Source: JALYRV01 sp035512575
GTDB taxonomy: Bacteria; Acidobacteriota; Vicinamibacteria; Vicinamibacterales; SCN-69-37
NCBI GenBank assembly: GCA_035512575.1
Contig: DATKDT010000078.1
Coordinates: forward strand, 1 to 64,000
Length of the DNA: 64,000 nt
Reading direction: 5' to 3'
In this document: one piece after another, positions 8,009-15,768 of the stretch
Position numbering within the stretch: the stretch's first letter is position 1
How the letters are laid out: each line of letters opens with the position of its first letter
Made by a program: the position numbers and the translations under genes
The notes under the pieces: generated by a model
Seen by the model: only the letters and a program-made list of their open reading frames with translations
Told to the model about the DNA's origin: nothing
Database searches by the model: none

Positions 8009-9463
8009 CTATTGCGCCGCCATCGGGGCGGCGCCCGAGGCCGCCGGCTGCACGCCGGCCGCCTTCATCGCCAATGCCTTCACGCCCGCCTCGAACAGCG
8101 GCAGATGGCAGTTGGGTTTCTGGATGTCGCCGAATTCCGCGTGCGCGGCCGTGGTGCAGCCGCCGGCGCAGACCGGGATGAACGCGCAGTCGCCGCATGC
8201 CTTCCAGGCGGCAAGCGCTTCGTACTTCGCCGCAATGGCGGCCTGGCCGACATCGGCGCGGCCCTGGATGTTGCCCACCGACTGCTGCTTCTCGCCGGCG
8301 AACCCGGGACACGCGTAGAGCGTGCCTTCGGGCCCGATCGTGTGCGCGTGCTTCTTGTGAATCTCGCACGGCCCCATGTGCACGCCGTCCAGTGTCGCGA
8401 AGCCGCGCTTCTCGGTCTCCTCGATCAGATGCATCATCTGGTCGTCGACGAAGTGGCAGTTGTCGCACACGCTCGACGCCTTGCCGCTGCCGATGCCGGA
8501 GCCCGCCGCCGTCATGCACGCGCCGGCCAGCGGCTTGCCGCTCTCGCCGACCGCCATGAGAGGAATGATGTTCGACTTCACTTGTGGCGCACTCGGCTTG
8601 ATGACCGGCTTGAACGCCACGCGCGAGAGCCGCGGCGCGAACTCCTGCTCGGCCAGGAAGTCGAGCAGCGCCGGATAGCTGTCGACCGATGCGGCGTCGA
8701 AGTTGCCGCCGATCGAGATGCGCACCTTCGGCGCCACCGTCCGCACGTTCGCGATGATTTTGTCGAACGTGCCCTGGCCGCCGCGGAGCGGCCGCATCTG
8801 GTTGTGCGTCTCGCGGTCGCCGTCGAGCGTGACTTTCACGCCGTTCAGGCCGTACGGAATGAGCCGGTCGGCGACCTCCTCGGTCAGCAGCAGGCCGTTC
8901 GTGATCACGTTCACCAGCATCTCGATGCCGCGCGCCTGCGTCGCCGCCCACAGCTGCTCGGCGAGGAAGTAGCACACCGGCAGGTTGAGCAGCGGCTCGC
9001 CGCCGAAGAGCGTCAGCACGAAGCGCGACGGCCTCACCTCGTCGAACCGGCCCTGGGCCCACGTCACGACCTCGGCGGCCGTCTCGAGCGACATCTTCGC
9101 CGCGTTCTTGTTGTAGTCGCCGTGATCGCCCTGGATGCAGTAGTCGCACGCGAAGTTGCACTGCAGCGTCGTCAGCACCGTGACGCGCAGCTGCGTGCCG
9201 TCTTCACGCACGTCGCGGAAGTACTGATCGAGCCGCGCGCGCTCGGCCGCGCGGTTCGACACCAGAAAGCCGTGCTCGGCCAGCGTCTCGAGCGCCGCTT
9301 GCTCCTCGCCGCTCCAGGGCGCCGGCGGATCGGCGGCCGCGCGCGACAGCAGCGACGCGACATCGCTCGACACGAGAAGCTGCGCGTCCGAGAACGTGTT
9401 CATGAGAAACACTTCGTCGCGGCCGGGCACCGGCACCTGCACGTTGAATATCGACGGCTGCAT
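8009..9463 (-). CDS. radical SAM/SPASM peptide maturase
   Basis: A 484-residue enzyme. The N-terminal 90 residues resemble the leader-binding, winged-helix-like front domain of SPASM peptide maturases. The radical SAM motif CNFACDYC places the cluster Cys at 102, 106 and 109, followed by the GGEPLL motif. The C-terminal SPASM domain has the full seven-Cys pattern: Cys 366, G-x4-Cys 385, C-x2-C-x5-C-x3-C (423-436) and a last Cys 452, giving two auxiliary Fe-S clusters. The start is ATG 9463, preceded by AGGAG at good spacing, rather than an upstream ATG at 9493. The next two genes encode tiny peptides, which are the obvious substrates. Sactionine, anSME-like or cyclophane chemistry cannot be distinguished from sequence alone. 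Confidence 0.9.
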   Translation of the reverse strand: MQPSIFNVQVPVPGRDEVFLMNTFSDAQLLVSSDVASLLSRAAADPPAPWSGEEQAALETLAEHGFLVSNRAAERARLDQYFRDVREDGTQLRVTVLTTLQCNFACDYCIQGDHGDYNKNAAKMSLETAAEVVTWAQGRFDEVRPSRFVLTLFGGEPLLNLPVCYFLAEQLWAATQARGIEMLVNVITNGLLLTEEVADRLIPYGLNGVKVTLDGDRETHNQMRPLRGGQGTFDKIIANVRTVAPKVRISIGGNFDAASVDSYPALLDFLAEQEFAPRLSRVAFKPVIKPSAPQVKSNIIPLMAVGESGKPLAGACMTAAGSGIGSGKASSVCDNCHFVDDQMMHLIEETEKRGFATLDGVHMGPCEIHKKHAHTIGPEGTLYACPGFAGEKQQSVGNIQGRADVGQAAIAAKYEALAAWKACGDCAFIPVCAGGCTTAAHAEFGDIQKPNCHLPLFEAGVKALAMKAAGVQPAASGAAPMAAQ

Positions 9464-9582
9464 CAATTGGACTCCTGAAAACGCCGGGCACACTCACGCC
9501 CGGTCATGCCCAAAATGGACAGTGATCGAAAGCGGGCACACGCTGAATTGGTCGGCCCGGTCGAAGGCCGGCCTGCCGTCGG

Positions 9583-9598
9583 TGCAACACACGTTCCG
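9583..9598 (-). promoter_or_regulatory. sigma-54 (-24/-12) promoter for the maturase-peptide-sensor operon
   Basis: The minus strand reads CGGAACGTGTGTTGCA against the consensus TGGCACRNNNNTTGCW. The invariant GG and GC are exactly 10 nt apart, the -12 half TTGCA is perfect, and there are two mismatches in the -24 half. The predicted transcription start, near 9572, lies about 110 nt before the maturase ATG. The gene just upstream encodes a sigma-54-activating regulator. Confidence 0.65.
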
Positions 9599-9737
9599 GA
9601 CGGCCGATCCGGCGCGAGGTGCACCATGCGCGTGGGGAGCGCTCGTGCCATGCGGCCCTAAGTCATTGAAAAAGAAGAACGAAGTCGATCCCGACAGAGC
9701 CGGTTGCGGTGCGCCGAGCCCGCCGCCCGAGGCGCCA

Positions 9738-9798
9738 CTTTACACCAGATCGGCCAACGGGTTGACCGCCAGGCCAACCGGTTGGCTGATCTGTAAAG
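9738..9798. promoter_or_regulatory. 61-bp imperfect dyad, likely enhancer site for the sigma-54 regulator
   Basis: CTTTACA...GATCGGCCAAC on the left is mirrored by GCCAACCGGTTGGCTGATC...TGTAAAG on the right, around a centre near 9768. The right arm contains the perfect palindrome CCAACCGGTTGG. It lies about 140-215 bp upstream of the -24/-12 promoter, the usual distance for NtrC-type enhancers, and no T-run follows as expected for a terminator. The rest of the 368-bp gap (9464-9831) shows no gene I can support. Confidence 0.55.
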
Positions 9799-9805
9799 AA
9801 ATGGG

Positions 9806-9830
9806 AAGTTCGGAGTTCGAAGTTCGAAGT
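9806..9830. repeat. GAAGTTC heptamer tandem repeat
   Basis: About four heptamers (GAAGTTC, GGAGTTC, GAAGTTC, GAAGTGC) directly beyond the regulator stop codon. This is the reverse complement of the GAACTTC repeat found at 18367. Confidence 0.7.
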
Positions 9831-9831
9831 G

Positions 9832-11214
9832 CTAGACGTTCCTGAGCCGCTTCGCCAGCTCGCGGATCTCGAGCCGCCCCATCTTGTGTTTGAGCGTGCT
9901 GAGGGGCATGCCCAGGTAGCGGGCCGTGCCGGCCACGTTCCAGTCGGACCGCTCGAGCGCGCGCAGGATGAAGCTGCGCTCGAACGTGTCGCACGCCTGC
10001 TGGAACAGATCGGGGCTCGACGACTCCTGCGCGTCGAACTTCGCGAAGTGGTACTCGAGAGGCAGATCCTCGTCGCCGATGGTCTCCTTGTCGGAGACCG
10101 CGACCAGCCGCTCGATCAGATTCTCGAGCTCGCGGATGTTGCCCGGCCACCAGTAGGACGACAGCACGCGCAGCGTCGACGCGTCGATCGACGCGACGTT
10201 CTTGCGGAACTTGGCATTGCACCGCCGCAGGAAGAACTTCGCGAGCTCGGGCAGGTCCTGGAGCCGCTCGCGCAGCGGAGGCATCCGGATGGGAATGACG
10301 TTGATCCGGTAATAGAGGTCGTCGCGGAAGCGGCCTTCCTTGACCGCCTTCTCGAGGTCGACGTTCGTGGCGACGATCAGGCGGAAGTCGGTCTTGATCG
10401 GCTTGCTGCCGCCGACGCGCTCGATCTCGCCTTCCTGAATCGCGCGCAGCAGCTTGGCCTGCAGGTCGAGGCGCAGGTCGCCGATCTCGTCGAGAAACAG
10501 CGTGCCGCCCGCCGCCAGCTCGAACTTGCCGAGCTGCTGCCGGTGCGCGCCCGTGAACGAGCCGCGCTCGTGGCCGAACAGCGTGCTCTCCACGAGCTCG
10601 TGGGGAATGGCCGACATGTTGACGGCAATGAACGGCCCGTCGGCCCGCCCCGATTCCTTGTGAATCAGCCGCGCGAGCAGCTCCTTGCCCGTGCCGCTCT
10701 CGCCGAGAATCAGCACCGTGGCCGACAGCTTCGCGACCTTGCCCACCAGATCGACGATGTCGCGCATCTGCAGGCTGGGCCCGATCAGGAAGTCGCGCTC
10801 GCCCTCGGCCACCTGCGCCGAGAGCGCGATCACCTGCCGGCTCAGATCCTGCCGCTCCGCGGCGTTGCGCACGAGCGAGCGCATGCCGTCGTAGTCGAAG
10901 TCCTTGGTGATGTAGTGATACGCCCCGTGCTTCATCGCCTGCACGGCCGTTTCGACTTCGTTGATGGCCGAAATCATGATGACTTCGACCATCGAATAGT
11001 TCTCCTTGACGACGCGCAGTACCTCGAAGCCCGAGATGCCGGGCAGCCGCACGTCGAGCAGCATCAGGTCGATGTCCTCGCGCCTGAGCACGCCGAGCGC
11101 CGTTTCTCCGCTGGCCGACGTCACCACGCGATAGTCCTTCCGGAGGATCGCGGCGAGCGTATCGCGCATCCCCTGGTCGTCGTCGACGATGAGAACGGTT
11201 TTCTGCCTGCGCAT
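9832..11214 (-). CDS. sigma-54-dependent NtrC-family response regulator
   Basis: A 460-residue REC-AAA+-Fis protein. The receiver has the acidic pocket DDD (11-13), phospho-acceptor Asp54 and Lys104. The AAA+ domain has Walker A GESGTGKE (171-178), the sigma-54 contact loop GSFTGA (218-223, the common Ser variant of GAFTGA) and Walker B LDEIGD. The C-terminal Fis-type helix-turn-helix carries RSDWNVAGTARYLGMPLSTLKHKM. Once phosphorylated it should activate a -24/-12 promoter, and one lies directly downstream before the maturase gene. A minus-strand TAGAAT box at 11228-11233 is 13 nt before the ATG. It is divergent from the PadR gene. Confidence 0.93.
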   Translation of the reverse strand: MRRQKTVLIVDDDQGMRDTLAAILRKDYRVVTSASGETALGVLRREDIDLMLLDVRLPGISGFEVLRVVKENYSMVEVIMISAINEVETAVQAMKHGAYHYITKDFDYDGMRSLVRNAAERQDLSRQVIALSAQVAEGERDFLIGPSLQMRDIVDLVGKVAKLSATVLILGESGTGKELLARLIHKESGRADGPFIAVNMSAIPHELVESTLFGHERGSFTGAHRQQLGKFELAAGGTLFLDEIGDLRLDLQAKLLRAIQEGEIERVGGSKPIKTDFRLIVATNVDLEKAVKEGRFRDDLYYRINVIPIRMPPLRERLQDLPELAKFFLRRCNAKFRKNVASIDASTLRVLSSYWWPGNIRELENLIERLVAVSDKETIGDEDLPLEYHFAKFDAQESSSPDLFQQACDTFERSFILRALERSDWNVAGTARYLGMPLSTLKHKMGRLEIRELAKRLRNV

Positions 11215-11285
11215 GGGCGCTTCGTGGATTCTAGTCTCATCGAACTTCCGGCGGCTTTCTTTCGTCTGACTATGTTGGATATTGA

Positions 11286-11291
11286 TATACT
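11286..11291 (+). promoter_or_regulatory. -10 box for padR-permease (leaderless)
   Basis: TATACT with 6 nt to the PadR ATG, inside an AT-rich stretch with a partial dyad (GATATTGATATAC). The position would suit PadR autorepression, which is an inference. Confidence 0.5.
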
Positions 11292-11297
11292 TGGCCC

Positions 11298-11603
11298 ATG
11301 CGCACGAAACGGCTCGGCCTCGGCACCATCGCCATCCTGCAGGCGCTCGACGGCCGCAGGGGATTCGGCTTCGACATCATGGACGTGACCGGCCTGACCT
11401 CGGGCACCGTCTACCCCGCGCTCGAGCGGCTCGAGGAGCTGGGCCACGTCCGATCGCGCTGGGAGGACGAGGCGACCGCCCGGCGCGAGGCGCGGCCTGC
11501 CCGCCGCTACTTCGAGCTCACGCCGCAGGGCAGCCGCGCGCTGGCCGACGCGCTGGCCCGCTATCCCATGCTCCGCGCGGGGGCGCGCGATGAAAGCCGC
11601 TGA
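11298..11603 (+). CDS. PadR-family transcriptional regulator
   Basis: A 101-residue winged-helix repressor. GFDIMDVTGLTSGTVYPALERLEELGHV is the PadR DNA-binding core, and RRYFELTPQGSRAL is the wing, ending in a short dimerisation helix. It overlaps the following permease gene by 14 bp. PadR-permease pairs of this type are abundant in Acidobacteria and normally act as a local repressor and its target. Confidence 0.9.
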   Translation: MRTKRLGLGTIAILQALDGRRGFGFDIMDVTGLTSGTVYPALERLEELGHVRSRWEDEATARREARPARRYFELTPQGSRALADALARYPMLRAGARDESR

Positions 11604-14262
11604 CCGCCGTGACGGCGCGACGCGGCCCGCCCGCGGCGTCCTCCGCGTGTGCGCGTGGCTCGTGCCGCCGGACCGCCGTGCCGAGTGGCGCCGCCAGTGG
11701 GACGCCGACCTGGCCTGTCAGGCGGCGTTTCTCGAGGCCGCCGGCCGCGATCCGCGCGCCGTGCGCCGCGACCTGTTCACCCGCAGTCTCGGCGCGGCCC
11801 GCCACGCGCTCTGGTTCCGCATCCGTCAATGGAGAACGCTCATGATCTTTCAGGATCTCAAGCACGCCTCGCGAAGCCTGATGCAGCGCCCCGGCTTCAC
11901 CGCCGCCATCGTCCTCACGCTGGGCCTGGCCATCGGCGCGAACGCGACGATCTTCAGCTGGATGGACGCGCTGGTCCTCAATCCGCTGCCGGGCGTTCCG
12001 CGCGCGTCGGAGCTCGTTGCCGTGCGCTTCGCGACGCCGGCGCGATCGAATCTGTCGTTTTCGTATCCGAACTATCGAGACGTGCGCGACAGCCGGCCCC
12101 ACGGCCTCACGGGGCTGGCCGTGCACGAGATGATGCCGGTGAGCCTGCGCGTGGACGGCGCGCCGGAGCGCGCCTGGGCGCAGCTGTCGTCGGGCAACCT
12201 GTTCGAGGTGCTGCAGGTGCCGGCCGCCCTCGGCCGCCCTTTGCAGCCGTCCGACGAGTCGGCCATAGGCCAGTCGTTCGTGGCCGTGATCAGCGATCGC
12301 CTGTGGCGCACGCGCTTTGCCGCGGATCCGGACATCCTGGACCGCACCGTCGGGCTCAACGGGCACGGCTTCACGATCGTCGGCGTCGCGCCGCCGGCGT
12401 TCCGGGGCGCGGTGAACGGGCTTGCCATGGATCTGTGGGTGCCGGTCACCATGCACGGGGTGCTGTCTGGCCGGAGCCTGCTCGAGGCGCGCGGCAGCGG
12501 CTGGCTCTCCGGCATCGGCCGCAGGACGCCCGGTACGGCCGACAGCGAGGTCACGGCATCGCTCCGCGTGATCGCCGCGCGCCTCGCGGCCGACCACAAG
12601 ATCGGCGATGACCGCACGCTGCGCGCCGTGCCGCTGAGCGAAGACGGCGCAGCCGCGGTGCTGCTGCCGGTCGTCTCGGTTGTCATGGCGGTCGTCGGCC
12701 TCGTGCTGCTGATCGCGTGCGCCAACGTGTCGGGGCTGCTGCTCGCGCGCGGCGTCTCGCGGCGGCATGAAATCGCCATTCGCACGGCGCTTGGCGCGAG
12801 CCGCTTCCGTCTGGCGCGCCAGCTGTTTCTCGAGAGTCTGCTGCTCGCGGCGCTCGGCGGCGCTGCCGGTCTCACGATTGCCGTCTGGACGAGCGGCGGC
12901 CTCGATGCGCTGCTGCCGCCCCTGCCGTTTCCCGTGCTGATCGGCGCCACACTCAACGCCCGCGTGCTCTTGTTCAGCGCGGGGATCGTCGTGCTGACGA
13001 CGATCGTGTTCGGTCTTGCGCCGGCGCTGCACGGGTCGCGCCCGCCGGCGCAGCAGGCGCTGCGCTCGGCGCGCGCCAGCACCGGCGGCCCGGGCCGTAC
13101 CCGCATGCGGGGCCTGCTCGTCGTGAGCCAGGTGGCGCTCGCGATGGTGCTGCTGATCGCGGCGGGGCTGTTCGTGCGGACGCTCGACAACGCCTACGAC
13201 GTCGATCCCGGCTTCACGCGCCGCGACGCCGTGCTCGCGTCGTTCGATCTCAGCTCCGCCGGCTATTCCCCCGAGCGCGGGCGCGCGTTCTTCGATGAGG
13301 TCGTGGCGCGCATGGAAGCCCTTCCGGGCGTCGAGAGCGCCAGCCTGTCCACCATGGTGCCGCTCACCATCGGCGGAGGCTCCGACACGAGTCCGATCAT
13401 CGAGGGCTATACGCGGGCCCCGGAGGAAGACGTCACCGTGTACTACGGGATGGTCGGGCCGGGCTATTTCTCCACGATGGGCATCCCGATCGTCGCGGGG
13501 CGGCCCATCGACGCCCGCGACCGAGACGGCCGGGGACCGGTGGTGGTGATCAACGAGACCATGGCGAGGCGCTACTGGCAGGGACGCGATCCGGTCGGCG
13601 GCCGGCTTCGCGCCGGCGCGGACTGGCTCACCGTCGCCGGTGTTGCCGCCGACGGCAAGTACGGCTCGCTGTCGGAACCGGCGCTGTCGGTGATGTATTT
13701 CCCGATCCAGCAGTTCTATCGCGCCAACCCCGTGCTGCACGTGGCGACGCGGGGCCCGGCCGGGCCCGTGATCGGCGCGGTCCGGCAGGCGGTGGCCGGC
13801 CTCTCGCCGGATCTGGCGCTCTTCGACGTGCGCACGCTCGACGAGCATTTGCAGATGAGCGTGGCGATTCCGCGCATGGCGGCGCTGCTGCTCGGTATCT
13901 TCGGCGGCGTTGCGCTGCTGCTGGCCGCGGTCGGACTCTATGGCCTGATCGCGTTCGTCGTGGGACAGCGCACGAGAGAGATCGGCGTGCGCATGGCGCT
14001 CGGCGCCGATCGCGCCGACATCCTGCGCCAGGTGCTCGGACAGGGCGCGCGGCTCGCCGCCGCGGGTCTGGTCGCCGGCGCGGGCCTTGCCGCGCTCGCG
14101 ACTCCGCTGATGGCCAGTCTGCTGGTCGACGTCAGCCCGACCGACGTGACGACCTTCGTCGCGACCGGCGCGCTGCTGCTCGGCGTGGCGCTCGCCGCCG
14201 CGTGGCTGCCCGCGGCGCGCGCGGCGCGGGTCGATCCGGTGGACGCGCTCCGGGCCGACTAG
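11590..14262 (+). CDS. ADOP-type MacB/FtsX-like orphan permease
   Basis: An 890-residue acidobacterial duplicated orphan permease. A cytoplasmic N-terminal segment of about 85 residues (DRRAEWRRQWDADL) precedes the first TM (PGFTAAIVLTLGLAIGANATIF), a MacB-type periplasmic domain, an FtsX permease block (about 355-480), a second periplasmic domain, and a final FtsX block with the signature VGQRTREIGVRMALGA. There is no ATPase gene beside it, which is normal for this family. The substrate is unknown. The start overlaps the padR end, so expression is coupled. Confidence 0.92.
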   Translation: MKAADRRDGATRPARGVLRVCAWLVPPDRRAEWRRQWDADLACQAAFLEAAGRDPRAVRRDLFTRSLGAARHALWFRIRQWRTLMIFQDLKHASRSLMQRPGFTAAIVLTLGLAIGANATIFSWMDALVLNPLPGVPRASELVAVRFATPARSNLSFSYPNYRDVRDSRPHGLTGLAVHEMMPVSLRVDGAPERAWAQLSSGNLFEVLQVPAALGRPLQPSDESAIGQSFVAVISDRLWRTRFAADPDILDRTVGLNGHGFTIVGVAPPAFRGAVNGLAMDLWVPVTMHGVLSGRSLLEARGSGWLSGIGRRTPGTADSEVTASLRVIAARLAADHKIGDDRTLRAVPLSEDGAAAVLLPVVSVVMAVVGLVLLIACANVSGLLLARGVSRRHEIAIRTALGASRFRLARQLFLESLLLAALGGAAGLTIAVWTSGGLDALLPPLPFPVLIGATLNARVLLFSAGIVVLTTIVFGLAPALHGSRPPAQQALRSARASTGGPGRTRMRGLLVVSQVALAMVLLIAAGLFVRTLDNAYDVDPGFTRRDAVLASFDLSSAGYSPERGRAFFDEVVARMEALPGVESASLSTMVPLTIGGGSDTSPIIEGYTRAPEEDVTVYYGMVGPGYFSTMGIPIVAGRPIDARDRDGRGPVVVINETMARRYWQGRDPVGGRLRAGADWLTVAGVAADGKYGSLSEPALSVMYFPIQQFYRANPVLHVATRGPAGPVIGAVRQAVAGLSPDLALFDVRTLDEHLQMSVAIPRMAALLLGIFGGVALLLAAVGLYGLIAFVVGQRTREIGVRMALGADRADILRQVLGQGARLAAAGLVAGAGLAALATPLMASLLVDVSPTDVTTFVATGALLLGVALAAAWLPAARAARVDPVDALRAD

Positions 14263-14326
14263 ACGCGCGCGGCGCCTGGCGCCCTTTTCAGACGCCTGCC
14301 GGTCCCGCCGTTGACCGCACCTGCGA

Positions 14327-14332
14327 TACCAT
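14327..14332 (+). promoter_or_regulatory. -10 box for the lipoate-enzyme operon (leaderless)
   Basis: TACCAT with 8 nt to GTG 14341. It argues against an upstream TTG at 14311 as the lpd start. Confidence 0.45.
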
Positions 14333-14340
14333 CGCGTGTT

Positions 14341-15762
14341 GTGAGCAACTACGACCTGGTCGTCATAGGGGCGGGCACCGGCGGCTATGTGGCCGCGATT
14401 CGCGCGGCGCAGCTCGGCCTGCGCGTCGCGGTCGTCGAGAAGCAGGCGTCGCTCGGCGGCACGTGCCTGAACTGGGGCTGCATCCCGACCAAAGCGCTGC
14501 TGGAGCATGCGCACGCGCTGAAAGTCGCCCAGGAGGCCTCCGAATGGGGCATCGACATCGGCGGCGCCACGCCGGCGATCAGCATGCCGAAGGTGCACGC
14601 GCGCAAGGACAAGGTCGTCAAGGGGCTCACCAGGGGCATCGAGTTCCTCTTCAAGAAGAACAAGATCGACTGGATCCGCGGCACCGGGCGCCTGGCCGGG
14701 AAGGGCAAGGTCGACGTCGAGCCCGCCGACGCCAAAGCCGCCGCGCAGTCGCTCAACGGCAAGCACATCCTCGTCGCCACGGGATCGCAGCCGCGCGGCG
14801 TGCCCGGCATCGAGATCGATCGCACGACCATCATCACGAGCGACGAGGCGATCCATCTGGCGGAGGTGCCGAAGCGCCTGGCCATCATGGGCAGCGGCGC
14901 CGTCGGCGTGGAGTTCGCGTCGATCTTCCGGCGCTTCGGCAGCGACGTGACGATCATCGAGCTGCTTCCGCGGCTGGTGCCGGTGGAAGACGAGGCCGTG
15001 TCGGCGGAGCTCGAGAAGTCGTTCAGGAAGCAGGGCATCAAGGTGATGACCGGCACGAAGGCGACAGGCGCGAAGCCGGGCAGCGCCGGCGTGACGCTGA
15101 CGCTCGAGAAGGACGGCAAGACGTCGACGCTGGAAGTCGACAAGCTGCTGGTGGCGACCGGACGCGGGCCGGTGACGGCCGGCCTCGGCGCCGAAGAGGC
15201 GGGCCTCGCGCTCGAGCGCGGCTACGTGAAGGTGGCGCCCGATTATTCGACCGGCGTCCCGGGCATCTGGGCGATCGGCGACGTCATCACCTTCGATCAG
15301 CCGGGCCATCCCCAGCTCGCGCACCTTTCCTCGGCTGAGGGCATCGTCCTTGCGGAGCGCATCGTCGGGAAGGAGCCGCCGGCGATCAACTACGACCAGG
15401 TGCCCGGCTGCACCTACTGCGATCCCGAGATTGGCAGCATCGGCCTGACCGAGCAGGAAGCGAAGACGCGCGGCTACGACGTCGCGATCGGCGTCTTCCC
15501 CTTCGGCGTGCTGGGCCGCGCGAAGATCGCGGGCGAGACCGACGGGTTCGTCAAGATCGTCGCCGAGAAGAAGTACGACGAGGTGCTCGGCGTGCACATG
15601 ATCGGCCCGCGCGCCACCGAGCTCGTCGCCGCCGCCGGCATCGCGCTGCGCACCGAAGCGACGGTCGAGGAAATCATCCGCACCATTCACGCGCATCCGA
15701 CGATGTCGGAGGCCATTGGCGAGGCCGCCCACGCCGTGCACGGCGCGGCGATTCATTCGTAG
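14341..15762 (+). CDS. lpd: dihydrolipoyl dehydrogenase (E3)
   Basis: A 473-residue FAD disulfide oxidoreductase that reoxidises dihydrolipoyl groups with NAD+ in 2-oxoacid dehydrogenase complexes. It has the FAD fold YDLVVIGAGTGGYVAAIRAAQLG, the redox pair in GGTCLNWGCIPTKAL, an NAD-binding MGSGAVGVEFASIF, and the C-terminal His-Glu dyad in HAHPTMSEAIGEAAHAVHG. The GTG start at 14341 fits the usual N-terminus and a -10 box upstream. Six bases separate it from the E2 gene, and LipB follows. No E1 genes are present, so which oxoacid complex it serves is open. Confidence 0.93.
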   Translation: MSNYDLVVIGAGTGGYVAAIRAAQLGLRVAVVEKQASLGGTCLNWGCIPTKALLEHAHALKVAQEASEWGIDIGGATPAISMPKVHARKDKVVKGLTRGIEFLFKKNKIDWIRGTGRLAGKGKVDVEPADAKAAAQSLNGKHILVATGSQPRGVPGIEIDRTTIITSDEAIHLAEVPKRLAIMGSGAVGVEFASIFRRFGSDVTIIELLPRLVPVEDEAVSAELEKSFRKQGIKVMTGTKATGAKPGSAGVTLTLEKDGKTSTLEVDKLLVATGRGPVTAGLGAEEAGLALERGYVKVAPDYSTGVPGIWAIGDVITFDQPGHPQLAHLSSAEGIVLAERIVGKEPPAINYDQVPGCTYCDPEIGSIGLTEQEAKTRGYDVAIGVFPFGVLGRAKIAGETDGFVKIVAEKKYDEVLGVHMIGPRATELVAAAGIALRTEATVEEIIRTIHAHPTMSEAIGEAAHAVHGAAIHS

Positions 15763-15768
15763 GAAGTT

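Noticed and set aside
8009..9463. Maturase as an anaerobic sulfatase maturase (anSME)
   Set aside because: The SPASM Cys pattern fits, but no sulfatase is nearby and two tiny peptide genes follow directly.
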